NCBI RefSeq assembly: GCF_015706575.1 | Contig: NW_024037075.1 | Span: 11,159,746-11,223,745, forward strand | Length of the DNA: 64,000 nucleotides | Reading direction: 5' to 3' | Origin: Patiria miniata | Taxonomy: Eukaryota; Echinodermata; Asteroidea; Valvatida; Asterinidae | Shown: positions 11,001 through 18,670 of the stretch, piece after piece | Layout: each line of letters opens with the position of its first letter | Position numbering within the stretch: the stretch's first letter is position 1 | Notes under the pieces: model-generated | What the model was told of the DNA's origin: nothing | The model's input: the letters and a program-made list of their open reading frames with translations, nothing else | The model's database searches: none | Translations under genes and position numbers: made by a program

Positions 11001-11444
11001 GTACCTATGTCAGTCCGGAGCACATCATTTGTCGGTTCCTACGACCCAAGCGGTCTCCCCTCCCCTGTCCTAGCCAACAACAACCCTCCACCTCTACCCC
11101 CAGCCCGTAAGAAGAGCGACCCCATCTACGAGGACATCGACGAGTACCAGAAATCCGGGGCTGCCTACCAGGCCTACCTGAATCCGGCCTTCAGGGAAGG
11201 AGATGGTGACGAGGCGGCGTCCGCGCGTTACGTCAAGCGTATCACGCTCGATGACGCGCCGAAGAAAACCGCGCCAGCCCCTCCTAAAAACCCAGAGCAA
11301 CGCCCGAAAGCAAAGAAACCGGCGCCCAAACCTCCAGCTAAACCAGGAGCTAAGAAGACACAACCACGCCCGGATCAGACGTATCTGACGCCAGATGCAG
11401 CACAAGAACAGGACTATATGGCCTTAAGGGTACAAGCACCTTAA
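2003..11444 (+). CDS. LRP-like receptor with two YWTD propellers, 13 exons, 833 aa
   Basis: Thirteen exons at 2003-2075, 3051-3290, 3950-4103, 4336-4482, 5582-5699, 7106-7283, 7761-7883, 8420-8665, 9027-9186, 9559-9686, 9851-10126, 10606-10804 and 10985-11444 total 2502 nt with GT-AG borders and matching phases. The 833-aa product has a leader (1-20), YWTD propeller 1 (about 25-300), one EGF module (304-343), propeller 2 (about 346-606), a Thr/Pro stalk, a membrane helix (about 649-672) and a 161-aa cytoplasmic tail. The family binds extracellular ligands through its propellers and often signals or endocytoses through the tail. LDLa repeats and an EGF after propeller 2 are absent, so this is not a standard LDLR, LRP1, LRP4 or LRP5/6. 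The start lies in a good context (aaATGg) and precedes a hydrophobic leader. The ligand cannot be inferred. Confidence 0.9.
2265..2978. mobile_element. hAT-type non-autonomous transposon, 714 bp
   Basis: The ends are CAAGGGCGGATCTAG and, inverted, CAAGGGCGGATCCAG, followed by G/C tracts. The flanks carry a perfect 8-bp target duplication, GGCCATTA (2257-2264 and 2979-2986). An 8-bp duplication and CA...TG ends are hAT hallmarks. No transposase is present. The block at about 2345-2440 (GGGGCCCGCTCAAAGGCCCG onward, to GATGCTCTGTGGTGC) recurs on the other strand at 12410-12510 and 13700-13800. A younger Harbinger MITE interrupts the element at 2444-2824. Confidence 0.85.
2444..2824 (+). mobile_element. 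PIF/Harbinger-type MITE, copy 1 (nested)
   Basis: This 381-bp element has terminal inverted repeats of about 35 bp: GGCC, an A run, then GTCTCCGGTTTCTGGTATG, mirrored at the right end. A 3-bp duplication TTA flanks it (2441-2443, 2825-2827). GG-starting ends plus a TTA/TAA duplication are typical of PIF/Harbinger. The interior shares long identical stretches with 6715-7083 in reverse orientation. It is younger than the hAT element that it splits. Confidence 0.85.
3051..3290 (+). CDS. LRP-like gene exon 2: first blade of propeller 1
   Basis: This exon is 240 nt, phase 1 to phase 1. It encodes ANTIVEARGESICSYRID... through IIFFSDI to LLYGLGSVE, the opening blade of a YWTD propeller; the FFSD motif stands where YWTD usually lies. 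It ends at GAAG|GTGAGG. Confidence 0.88.
3291..3949 (+). other. intron 2 of LRP-like gene
   Basis: The intron is 659 nt and AT-rich, with a poly-C/poly-A tract near 3451-3480 and low-complexity AAGCAAG-like sequence at 3600-3760. An 18-nt direct repeat starting GACAAGTCGACCGTTGAG lies near 3850 and 3880. No gene is seen. The acceptor is CTCCTCCAG. Confidence 0.75.
3950..4103 (+). CDS. LRP-like gene exon 3: YWTD blade
   Basis: Encodes GVAVDWLAKNLYWTDFQLNH and on to LNPRGIVTEPFDG, a canonical LDLR class B (YWTD) repeat. It enters in phase 1 and leaves in phase 2 at GATGG|GTAAG. Confidence 0.9.
4336..4482 (+). CDS. LRP-like gene exon 4: YWTD blade (FWAD)
   Basis: Encodes LLFWADLRGVSDQEGRIERS followed by DMDGTARFAIVD, with FWAD in the YWTD position and the family's usual I-x-R-S-x-M-D-G turn. 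It is phase 2 to phase 2; the donor is AAAAG|GTATTT. Confidence 0.9.
4501..5205 (+). repeat. tandem array, four diverged copies of about 180-215 bp
   Basis: Successive copies begin near 4501, 4681, 4895 and 5101, each opening with a form of GTGGAGACGATAACTCAAG. Each continues through a TTGAATTGAAA-like stretch and a GAAGAATAAATTTAATATGA-like stretch to a closing AAAGCACTCT. The array fills most of intron 4 (4483-5581). Copies differ by substitutions and small indels, so the array is not recent. No coding function is seen. Confidence 0.8.
5582..5699 (+). CDS. LRP-like gene exon 5: YWTD blade (YFAD)
   Basis: Encodes RLYFADRGTDKIESVTYDGQ through RVLYQQIGADFFGITIHG. YFAD marks the blade. It enters in phase 2 after TTTTGCAG and leaves in phase 0 at CATGGA|GTAAGT. 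Confidence 0.88.
5747..6412. mobile_element. mariner/Tc1-type MITE with long inverted repeats, 666 bp
   Basis: The ends are CAGGGTGAGT... and ...ACTCACCCTG, and the flanking dinucleotide is TA on both sides (5745-5746, 6413-6414). The two arms mirror each other for about 190 bp with scattered mismatches; for example ACAATGACCCAAAAACCTGT near 5920 pairs with ACAGGTTTTCGGGTCATTGT near 6220. The ends and TA duplication fit mariner/Tc1. No transposase frame is present. Confidence 0.85.
6715..7083 (-). mobile_element. PIF/Harbinger-type MITE, copy 2 (inverted to copy 1)
   Basis: This 369-bp element is in reverse orientation to 2444-2824. It has the same ends (GGCC plus an A run, and CCGGAGAC plus a T run plus GGCC) and a 3-bp duplication TAA (6712-6714, 7084-7086). 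Its right edge lies 22 nt before the exon 6 start at 7106, so it sits where the branch point of intron 5 would be expected. Confidence 0.85.
7106..7283 (+). CDS. LRP-like gene exon 6: last blade of propeller 1
   Basis: Encodes DVLYATVWQSTEADGKIMAI through LGITTEDMAYQPRRLNGLTG. This is the propeller-closing blade; the stretch before the EGF module matches the family's usual run-up to the first EGF Cys. It is phase 0 to phase 1. The acceptor (a T run then TTAAG) follows directly on a MITE insertion. Confidence 0.87.
7284..7760 (+). other. intron 6 of LRP-like gene
   Basis: The intron is 477 nt and AT-rich, with no repeat structure recognised. An open frame runs into it from the EGF exon side (from 7682), but the AACAG acceptor at 7756-7760 gives the correct EGF phase. 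Confidence 0.7.
7761..7883 (+). CDS. LRP-like gene exon 7: EGF-like module
   Basis: This is a single 123-nt exon, phase 1 to phase 1, encoding one EGF module: ACGGLNGDCDHLCLP, then RACGCRTGYRLADDGVSCV. Six cysteines are present with family spacing. The one-exon, 1-1 phase layout is the classical shuffled EGF exon. Confidence 0.92.
7884..8419 (+). other. intron 7 of LRP-like gene
   Basis: The intron is 536 nt with no repeat or gene recognised. It ends in AATCTGCAG. Confidence 0.7.
8420..8665 (+). CDS. LRP-like gene exon 8: propeller 2, blades 1-2
   Basis: Encodes DYSDERFFLVVDSSLNTIFQ, then LVFPVSLAYDHVEGMVYWTD and ALSAIRRAKLDGSMTESV. The wording matches the opening of an LRP propeller followed by a full YWTD repeat. 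It is phase 1 to phase 1. Confidence 0.9.
8666..9026 (+). other. intron 8 of LRP-like gene
   Basis: The intron is 361 nt. A short C/A tract lies near 8751-8770; nothing else is recognised. Confidence 0.7.
9027..9186 (+). CDS. LRP-like gene exon 9: YWTD blade
   Basis: Encodes DPGGLALDTRRRLVYWTDED to DEPRAIAVDLLNG, a clean YWTD repeat. It is phase 1 to phase 2; the acceptor is CTTATCCAG and the donor AATGG|GTGAGT. Confidence 0.92.
9187..9558 (+). other. intron 9 of LRP-like gene
   Basis: The intron is 372 nt, with no feature recognised. Confidence 0.7.
9559..9686 (+). CDS. LRP-like gene exon 10: YWTDW blade
   Basis: Encodes GDVYWTDWGAVAKIERASRD to LGWPNCLALDSQ, with the YWTDW and GWPN-L-A-L-D signatures of LRP propellers. 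It is phase 2 to phase 1. Confidence 0.92.
9851..10126 (+). CDS. LRP-like gene exon 11: last blades of propeller 2
   Basis: Encodes NEVMYWCDALRDRIEMSDMD and EVHPFSLVIYGDYVYWTDWL, ending QGLVAFETADIFEE. YWCD and YWTDW blades and HPFSL...D-YVYWTD are strong family marks. Other LRP genes follow this point with an EGF exon. Here the next exon is a stalk and membrane helix. Confidence 0.92.
10127..10605 (+). other. intron 11 of LRP-like gene
   Basis: The intron is 479 nt. It was read in all + frames for a missed EGF module; none was seen. No repeat was recognised. Confidence 0.7.
10606..10804 (+). CDS. LRP-like gene exon 12: stalk and membrane helix
   Basis: Encodes a short acidic/Thr-Pro stalk (ESPVTEGGSEVTDYVP, ASPTTTASPP) likely to carry O-glycans. 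Next comes the membrane helix LTVIIAAAGGGLALLVVIVL plus VVCCVV, then KCARSKGGR, a basic stop-transfer signal. It is phase 1 to phase 2. Confidence 0.9.
10985..11444 (+). CDS. LRP-like gene exon 13: proline-rich cytoplasmic tail, stop
   Basis: Encodes the 152-aa remainder of the tail. Visible motifs are PPPLPPARKK (class II SH3 ligand pattern PxxPxR), IYEDIDEY (SH2-type Tyr site), YLNPAF (NPxF-like), KKPAPKPPAKP (second basic-proline stretch) and YMAL (YxxΦ). It has neither NPxY nor the PPPSPxS repeats of LRP5/6. The stop codon TAA is at 11442-11444. Confidence 0.9.
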
Positions 11445-11658
11445 GTCGGATAGGGAAAAAAACTTGGAGTAGCATTAACTATTTTGTTGGGTTCTGAGGT
11501 GTCTGAAAATAATGGCTACATTCTTCTTTAGATAACTGAGCTGAGGCAGTATTGCCGAAACGTTCAACTTCAGATGTAATTATACTTTTAGTTTCAGATC
11601 TCACGGGAAAACTGGGCAGGCCTATCTATTGCTCTTCCATGCTATTTTTGTATAAGTA

Positions 11659-11664
11659 AATAAA
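11659..11664 (+). promoter_or_regulatory. candidate poly(A) signal of LRP-like gene
   Basis: AATAAA lies 215 nt after the stop codon and is the first canonical hexamer downstream. A GT/T-rich stretch (AAATTTTGTGG) follows. A second candidate, AATAAAAC, lies near 11909. Confidence 0.5.
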
Positions 11665-12159
11665 TTCTAATATAAATTTTGTGGATATGGGAATTTAATG
11701 CATATGGGAATTTATGGCCGTTATAATTTAGTAAAATTAAAACACACGTCTCTTTAAATTCGTAAGAAGAAAATTTTGTAGCATATTTTCACGTTTTATT
11801 TTAAGTGAATTAAGTTGGATTTCCATGGGCTGAAAGGAACGAAATCTAATTTTCATTACCATGTGGGCCCGACGTATTATTTCAAAAGTATTGATGTTTA
11901 CTCTTTACAATAAAACAATTTTTGTCAAACGACACACTGTCTCGACACACATGAAACACAAATAGCAGACCGTATTAAAGTTACACCGCCGACACATCTC
12001 TTCACTATGAACTGAATACATTGTATTTACAACTTCGATAATTTTTTTATTTTAGTGTACAGTGATAATTTTATTTATATATTTACAGAAATTGACATTA
12101 ATCAAAACATTTACTGGATTTATTAATTACATTTGTACATTCGAACCTACAAGCGCGAC

Positions 12160-14415
12160 CAGGCGCGTACGCAGGGGGGGTGTTTTGGCTGTTAAACACC
12201 CCCCTTTGCCATGTAAAAATATGGAGGGAAAAGAGAGTTATGTGACCGAGCGCGGAACAATTACAAATTATGTGCATGTTCTCAACTTTAAGCTTTGAAT
12301 ACAGAAGACACTTTATAAGAGCAAGAGTATATAGGCCTATATGTATTTGAAACAAATGAAACAAAATATCCCTTCATAATTTAAAAAAACTTCTGCTAAA
12401 AAAACGGGGAAAATTGGCCAGGAAACGCCTCAGATTGCACCACAGAGCATCAACGATCCAAAATTTCCCGGGGCCCTTCAGCGGGCCCCGCACCCCACGC
12501 CGTAAGTGCTTCGCGCTCCGCGCTCGCATTGGTCCTCCGGCCAAATTAATCCCGGGACATACCGTTATTTCGTTTAACTGTTTTGGATTTCCTCAAAAAC
12601 AAAAACAGTAAACGAACCATTGACCGTTTTCTCGTTTTACAGTTTTGCAAAACGGTCAACGGTATTAAGTCACACACACAAAATACTTTGGGTTGTTGTT
12701 TTTAATTGTAGAAAGCGTTAAACGGCTAGTTGCTTTATTTTTAGAGTGTTGTTTTACAAAATCATAACAATGACAAAACGGTCAATAGTCTTGCCGACCA
12801 TTTTTTGATTTAAGGTTCGGCAATTAAGCAATGCACCGGAATGTTAATTAATGCGTCCTTGGGATCGAGTCATTGCCTGGGCCCCGCTCCTTACATTTCG
12901 TTCTCACGACAACATTTGCGAATTGGCTATTGAAGAGCCGCGTCGACTTGAACCCCAGTTTCCTTCAAAATGTCTGCAACTTCATCAAACGTCTTATTAC
13001 CATCCTGTTTCCATTGTGAAAAGTAATGTCCTCCCTTGAAGTTTTCCAGCGCCATTTTGCTTGGAACTTTTTAAGCCCCACCAACTTGACTGAATCGCAT
13101 GAGAAAGGGGTCAGGGTCCGCGCCAGGAATCACATCACGCATTACTTATGCCGAGGTAACACTTCTTCGTGTAAAACATGGTCCCCCTCCACCCCCTTGC
13201 CCACCGCCACAAAATGCACCACGGACTGTTAACCATGACACTGGAATAAAAAAACAGTCTGTATTTGTGTAATCTGTAAAACAAAAATCATTGATCGTTA
13301 TGCTATAATGAATTTTACTAAACTTATAAAACGGAGAAACTGTATTTATCTTAATACCGCTTGTCGTTTTATTACACTGTAAAACGACAAAACGGTCGAT
13401 GATTCGTTTACTGTTTTTGTTTTTGAGGAAATCCAAAACGGTAAAACGAAATAACGGTATGTCCCGGGATTCAAATTCCCTCTATGCTATAATTTCACCC
13501 TAACGGTGCCCCCACCATTTTGTACCTTCAGCAGCGAATGGCTCTACAAGTGGCATAAATCCCTTTCCAAAATAGAAAATTGTGAAAAAATACGGAGATG
13601 GAACATGGTTTGTACGTAACAAACTTTATAAACAAAACAAAAAAAATAACAAATTTAAATGGAATTTTTGATGTTTAAAACGTTTTCTAAACGGTGGAAG
13701 TGACCAGGAATCGCCTCAGATTGCACCACAGAGCATCTAAAATCCAAATTTTTTCCGGGGCCCTTAAGCGGGCCCCGGACCCCACGCCGTAAGGGCTTCG
13801 CAGGAGCTGGACCCTTCATTACAATAATTCTAGGCCCCCCGGCAAATGGCAGTCTGAATCCGCTCCTGTGACCAGAGCGCATATGTATCCTGTATCTGAA
13901 GTTTGGCCGTAGGGGTGGGGGCGGTTTACACAAAGATTCCCAACGGATGAGAATCATGAGATCCAGGGGACGAAGCTGAGTGATTTTAGCCAATAACAAG
14001 AACAGATCCTAGCACTTCCGCAGCCCGTGTAACTTTTTCTCTTGAATTTCTTCTTCTTTTTTTGTTTAAATGCTGTTGAGGGAGGGGACTGCCCACATTG
14101 ACCCCTTTACTCATATGTTCATCATACTCTAAAGACACAGAACATTTTTTTCCCGATTTACTATGCTTTAGCTCAAAAAGATAACTGATGGTCGTGGGTT
14201 CACGGCCCTTCGAGTTTAACCCGTCCAAATATACCCTCTTTTATTTCTGGCGCCAACACAAACTCCTGACTTTTATTTTAGCGTAAAGTTTAGCCCACTG
14301 ATACTATTTTTTATTTCTGGCGCCAACACAATTTACCATCTTCATTTCTAGCGTCGTAAATGACGACATCCAATTTTGAAACACCCCCCTTGAAAAAATC
14401 CTGCGTACGCCACTG
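12160..14415. mobile_element. hAT-type non-autonomous element, 2.26 kb, in the convergent intergenic space
   Basis: The left end is CAGGCGCGTACGCAGGGG; the right end, inverted, is CAGTGGCGTACGCAGGAT. The flanks carry a perfect 8-bp duplication, AGCGCGAC (12152-12159 and 14416-14423). No transposase is seen. The interior has two direct copies of a block (GCCTCAGATTGCACCACAGA onward; about 12410-12510 and 13700-13800) that also occurs, inverted, in the hAT element at 2265-2978. Another inverted-repeat element sits between them. Confidence 0.85.
12548..13471. mobile_element. inverted-repeat element nested in the 2.26 kb hAT element
   Basis: This 924-bp segment is bounded by inverted repeats of about 105 bp starting AATCCCGGGACATACCG and containing TTTGGATTTCCTCAAAAAC. 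The flanks share CAAATT (12542-12547 and 13472-13477), a possible 6-bp duplication. No transposase frame is present, and the family is not assigned from the ends. Confidence 0.7.
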
Positions 14416-15341
14416 AGCGCGACCAAATTTAACAACCTTGACTCCGCCAAGCTCATCAAGATACGTTAACACTTTGTTAATATAATGTCACTTGATTTTG
14501 TTTTTAAAAATCACTTGCCTCTAATCAGAAACGCGTTTGCTAAATGTTACATGTTGTAATACAATATATGGATTGGAAGCCAACATTTCATTGGCTGTAG
14601 AAATCCCACCGCCGCCATATTTTTTTTCTAGCAACAATTAAGGCCATGCAAAATAAAGGCAATAAATAACAATACAGGGTGGTGTAAAAATGAAGGAAAC
14701 CAACTTTTGTCAGCAATTTTCACCTACTTGTTGAGCATATTTATAAAAAATTCAATTTAATGGTATTAAAATATTGTTCACATAAGTGACGAAAAACTGA
14801 TTGTAAATGCGTGTTTGTTTCTGAGATATGATAGTTAAGAAATTTCATATGCCAAACTGTTTGCCCACGGACGGCTTTCAGCTCCGTCGCCAGCTCCGGG
14901 CATTGGGGTTAAAAAGAGCCAAAACTTTGCCTAAAGGCTTTCACCAGTTTGCAACATAATTTCCCCTGAATTGATAGTTTGTCGAATATATTTTCAAAAT
15001 ATGGGAAGATTCACGAAGTTTCAATTTGACACGTTTTACATCACACAGTGGTAGTTAAGACGATGAAGAGAGTCGATTGGAAAGCACGTACATGTAAAGT
15101 AAATGTCACTGTTCACAGAACACAGTTAAACAGCACCAAAACTTAAGTCACAAAACCAAACGTTTGTCTCAACCTGTATCGTTGATACATGTATCTATCT
15201 CTGACGAAGATGCAAACGCATATATATTAATTAACGAGCCACTGTACATTGTTAATACTCGTGCATTTCATTCGACAGATTAATCACTCACCGCTTCGTC
15301 ACAATAACAAGCACCTGTTTTCAAGTACAATTAATCGTTGG

Positions 15342-15633
15342 GTGCCCGGCAGAAGGGTATGAGCGTTATGACGCAAAAATCATTTTTAAGAAAATTGTTT
15401 TGAAAGGCTCCAATGTTTGCCCACGCGTAATATGAATCCAATGTTCTCCCACACGTATTATGAAATTTGTCACACGTATGAATCATAAGTTTTGGAACAA
15501 CACTTGTATTAATTTCTGACGAAAACGATTAAATTTCATTAAAGTAGAGGCAGTTTTCTGCATAGGCCCTTTTGCTGCGTGATCACGTGTTCGCACATAA
15601 GGGCATACGCACATATGACCTTCTGCCGGGCAC
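15342..15633. mobile_element. short inverted-repeat element (MITE-like), 292 bp
   Basis: GTGCCCGGCAGAAGG at 15342-15356 is mirrored exactly by CCTTCTGCCGGGCAC at 15619-15633. The sequence between is AT-rich and non-coding. No clear target duplication is seen, so the family is open. Confidence 0.5.
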
Positions 15634-18150
15634 ACGACGGTTCGTTCTTTCAAATTGTTTTTACAGAATGCTACAGATAATCGAAATGACAAGACTGAAC
15701 AATTATTGGAATGTTTCGTCGAACGATAACCTACAGCTAACTTTCTTTGTATCAAAAATTTACATTTTTCCGTTGGCGAGAAATACCATTTATATTGTGG
15801 TATGCCGTATTGCCCTGGCAACCAGAAATACAACCCAGAAATTAACAACACCCGCCTGTCTGATTGTATATTTAAACTCATTTTCATAATTAGGGATTGG
15901 TAGTTGTCAGTTAAGATACCTCATAAAGTTGTGTATGAAATATGGAAGTTATATAGGTGAAGCAGTTGATAAAGACCTTAAAACAAGTCTAAAAAAGAAA
16001 GAAAAGAAACAAAACACAGAAATATTAGGTTCTGTGGAGGTTCCAGCATTTAGTTTCAAAAAAAAATAGTCATATTTTTGTCCGTTGCCTTGGAATAATA
16101 ACGACCATACCAAATCCGAAACTCATTTCCCATAAGTATAGAAAAATGTAATCTGGAAGGTTAATTTCAGTTTATCGTGATTTCAATGTAAAAACAAGTG
16201 CAGATTTATAGCGCACGTATACAGATTACAATGTATATACACAATTTTGTACAGTAGATACATGTATTGATATGACTAGAATTCTCCAAACGGTACAAAA
16301 TGAAGTTGTACACGTTCCGTGGATTATGTTCTATGTAGAGTGCACAAAAGCAGAGCGCTGTAACCAAGGACCGGGGTCAATTGGGGTCAACTTAATTACA
16401 GACATTAGAGAACCGACCATATCCCTCAAAGATGTTGGCAGAATAAATTATATGTAGCACCAAAATAATGTATATAGTTAGGAATACGGCGTTGCAGCTT
16501 TAATACTGCAAAGGTTTCTACCATAAGAAACTGCGTAAACAACGACTTTTCCTCTAAAATTCAACGCCTTTCGCTTTACATTCAAAGCGTTCTTAAAAAA
16601 AATGCATCAAGAATCTAAGGCTTCCAATTCGAAATGCAAAGGCCTCCAAGCACGCCTCGGACATTGACATATGAGACGGTTCGCAACTTCGGCAAAATGG
16701 CGACGGCACAACAAAATGGCGGACGGCACAACATGACCGACATACAAGACTTTCAACAAAATACCTAGCTGAAATTTACTACAATGATTTCTTCTGATAA
16801 AGAAAATGCTTGTCAGAATGTTACCCCTACTTTCGCGGAGATTACGAGGGAGAAATGTTCCTATACCTCAATTTTTTACTGGCACCAAGTTGCTCTGAAA
16901 TACACTGTACAGCATTACCGTTATTTTGTGAGAACATTCGCACTCAAACGTTATAGCATAAAACAGAAAAACAGCAGGCCTTACCATGCAAGTTTTTTAC
17001 TTCGACAAGTCAGGTCCAAGCCCTCATCTTGTAGTTACACATTTGCCACTTACACGCGACGAACATTGCACCAGTATTGTTAAACGTGTGGCTACCTTAT
17101 CCGGCAGCCATGTTTGCTAGTGCTTTAATCGCCTTACCTTGATGAATTTAAAAGCTGAATGGTTTTGCACAAAAACTGCACAACCCAAGCTTGGAAAAAA
17201 TGTCCTACACAAAGAGGTTTGTCCTCAGCGGTATGCGTAGGCCTACTTCTTTGGAAGAGCGTCAATTGTTTCGTTTTAAGCCTAAGAGAATTAAGTACCA
17301 AGGCGTTCGAAAAAAATCCTTCTGGAGGCAGTGCTACAAATCCCATCCCGAGTAAGAATAAAGTGGGTTACTTTTTTTTCCAGAGGGAAATATATCCCGA
17401 AACCTGAAGAGGAACTTTGTTCTACACGCGTTAGGGATAGGCCATGTAGACACAGGTTCACAAATTAAGTTCGCATTTCCCAAGTGCGAAGTCATTTAAA
17501 ATCTGCCAGGCGACTGCAATGCTTACATTATATAGCAACCTGCCTATAGCGGCCACTTCATGATCAGACTTGGTGGCCACTTTACACAGGTTCACATTAA
17601 GAAACACAAGAATACCAAAGTCACATGAAATAATTTTGTGTTGAAGAAAATACACTTCTATCACTACATCCTGGCAGTGACGTAATTTGCCGCCATCCTT
17701 AACTTCATACGGTCCTTTTGCTGGACCAAAGTTGCTTTTGACATAGAAAGAATAATTAAACATACTTAATTTCAAAACAAATAGAAAACAGTGTGTTGTC
17801 TTCAAAAAATAAATAAACACAGGTAGTTAAGAAATATGTAGAGGCAAAATCGAGTTCTGAAACGGATAGAAGGAGGGGCGGGGCACACTGGATATCAAAA
17901 GGGGCGTCTGTGCAAGTAGCTTGTATACACTATGGTACACTATGTACAATATTATATGCCAGATAGTTTCGCTCAAGATGGACAACTCTCTTTTTAAGAA
18001 GAGTCTATGGAACTCGCAATATGTCCCATTTCAGACTGGTACCATTGTCGTAGTACCAAAGTCATAGTGATCATAGTCCACGAGGAACACGACAAACATG
18101 GCCGCCGTATTCAATGTTAGATTGTTGGTGTATGATACCTCCAGTAATGT

Positions 18151-18156
18151 TTTATT
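18151..18156 (-). promoter_or_regulatory. candidate poly(A) signal 1 nt after GPCR stop
   Basis: Reading the - strand, TGA (18160-18158) is followed by G and then AATAAA. If used, the 3' untranslated region would be only tens of bases long. Other hexamers further downstream may be used instead. Confidence 0.4.
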
Positions 18157-18157
18157 C

Positions 18158-18670
18158 TCACTCTTGGTTTTCCTCATATTCGGCATTTGGTTCCTTGGCA
18201 GTTGTGTGTACGGGCGTCGCCTCTGATATCACAATGGTGGCTGCGGGTTTGGGAGGATTACCTCCTTCCTCCAAGAGAGGTTCAACCTCGTCCGCTTCGT
18301 TTCCTTTCTCAGTCCGATCCCATTTACCGACAGTCCCGTTGTTCTTCACGACTTGCATTTCCAATTTTTCCTCGCCGTCCGTTTTCTTCGCGTCCCCGTT
18401 GGCAACGGTGCCCGTGTTCTTTCCCTGCGTGGTGGCGCCCCGGTTGCCGGCCTTGTTGCCCTGGTGATGACCCCGGTGACCCTGGTCGTCGTCATGGTAG
18501 CAGTCCATCACGGTGTCATTGTGGGCCACACTGCGCATGGTGCTCATGCAGGTCTGGTCGTCGTACTTGGAGTAGGACGAAGTCCGAGGCTTGGCGCGCT
18601 TGCGGTTCAGACACGACGGGCTCTTGTGGCCGAATCGACGGCGCCACTTCCGCTTCAACACGGTGCGGAC
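18158..18670 (-). CDS. GPCR last exon: helix 8 and long polar C-tail
   Basis: Begins VRTVLKRKWRRRFGH (helix 8, completing the family's E-V pair with the Glu of the previous exon) and runs 170 aa to EYEENQE. It has a Ser/Thr-rich stretch (PRTSSYSKYDDQTCMSTMRS) suited to kinase/arrestin control. A His/Asp-rich stretch follows (CYHDDDQGHRGHHQGN), then a hydrophilic, probably disordered end. Acceptor CTTCACCAG; phase 0. Confidence 0.9.
   Translation of the reverse strand, partial: VRTVLKRKWRRRFGHKSPSCLNRKRAKPRTSSYSKYDDQTCMSTMRSVAHNDTVMDCYHDDDQGHRGHHQGNKAGNRGATTQGKNTGTVANGDAKKTDGEEKLEMQVVKNNGTVGKWDRTEKGNEADEVEPLLEEGGNPPKPAATIVISEATPVHTTAKEPNAEYEENQE

Larger units (their letters stand above)
14424..18157. 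other. convergent intergenic space between the two genes
   Basis: AT-rich. It contains one mariner-like end (TACAGGGTGGTGTAAAAAT at 14675) without a partner, and the inverted-repeat element at 15342-15633. No exon with domain content is recognised; the open frames are short and give no family resemblance. Confidence 0.6.

Noticed and set aside
11094-11405. 103-aa frame on the - strand
   Set aside because: Antisense shadow of the proline-rich LRP tail exon.
13700-13874. Separate hAT insertion with GTGACCAG duplication
   Set aside because: The left GTGACCAG is part of the repeat block itself (compare the related block near 2430), so the match is coincidental.
14675-14700. A second mariner MITE
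   Set aside because: One CAGGGTG end after TA is visible, but no mirrored end was found downstream, so only a possible fragment.
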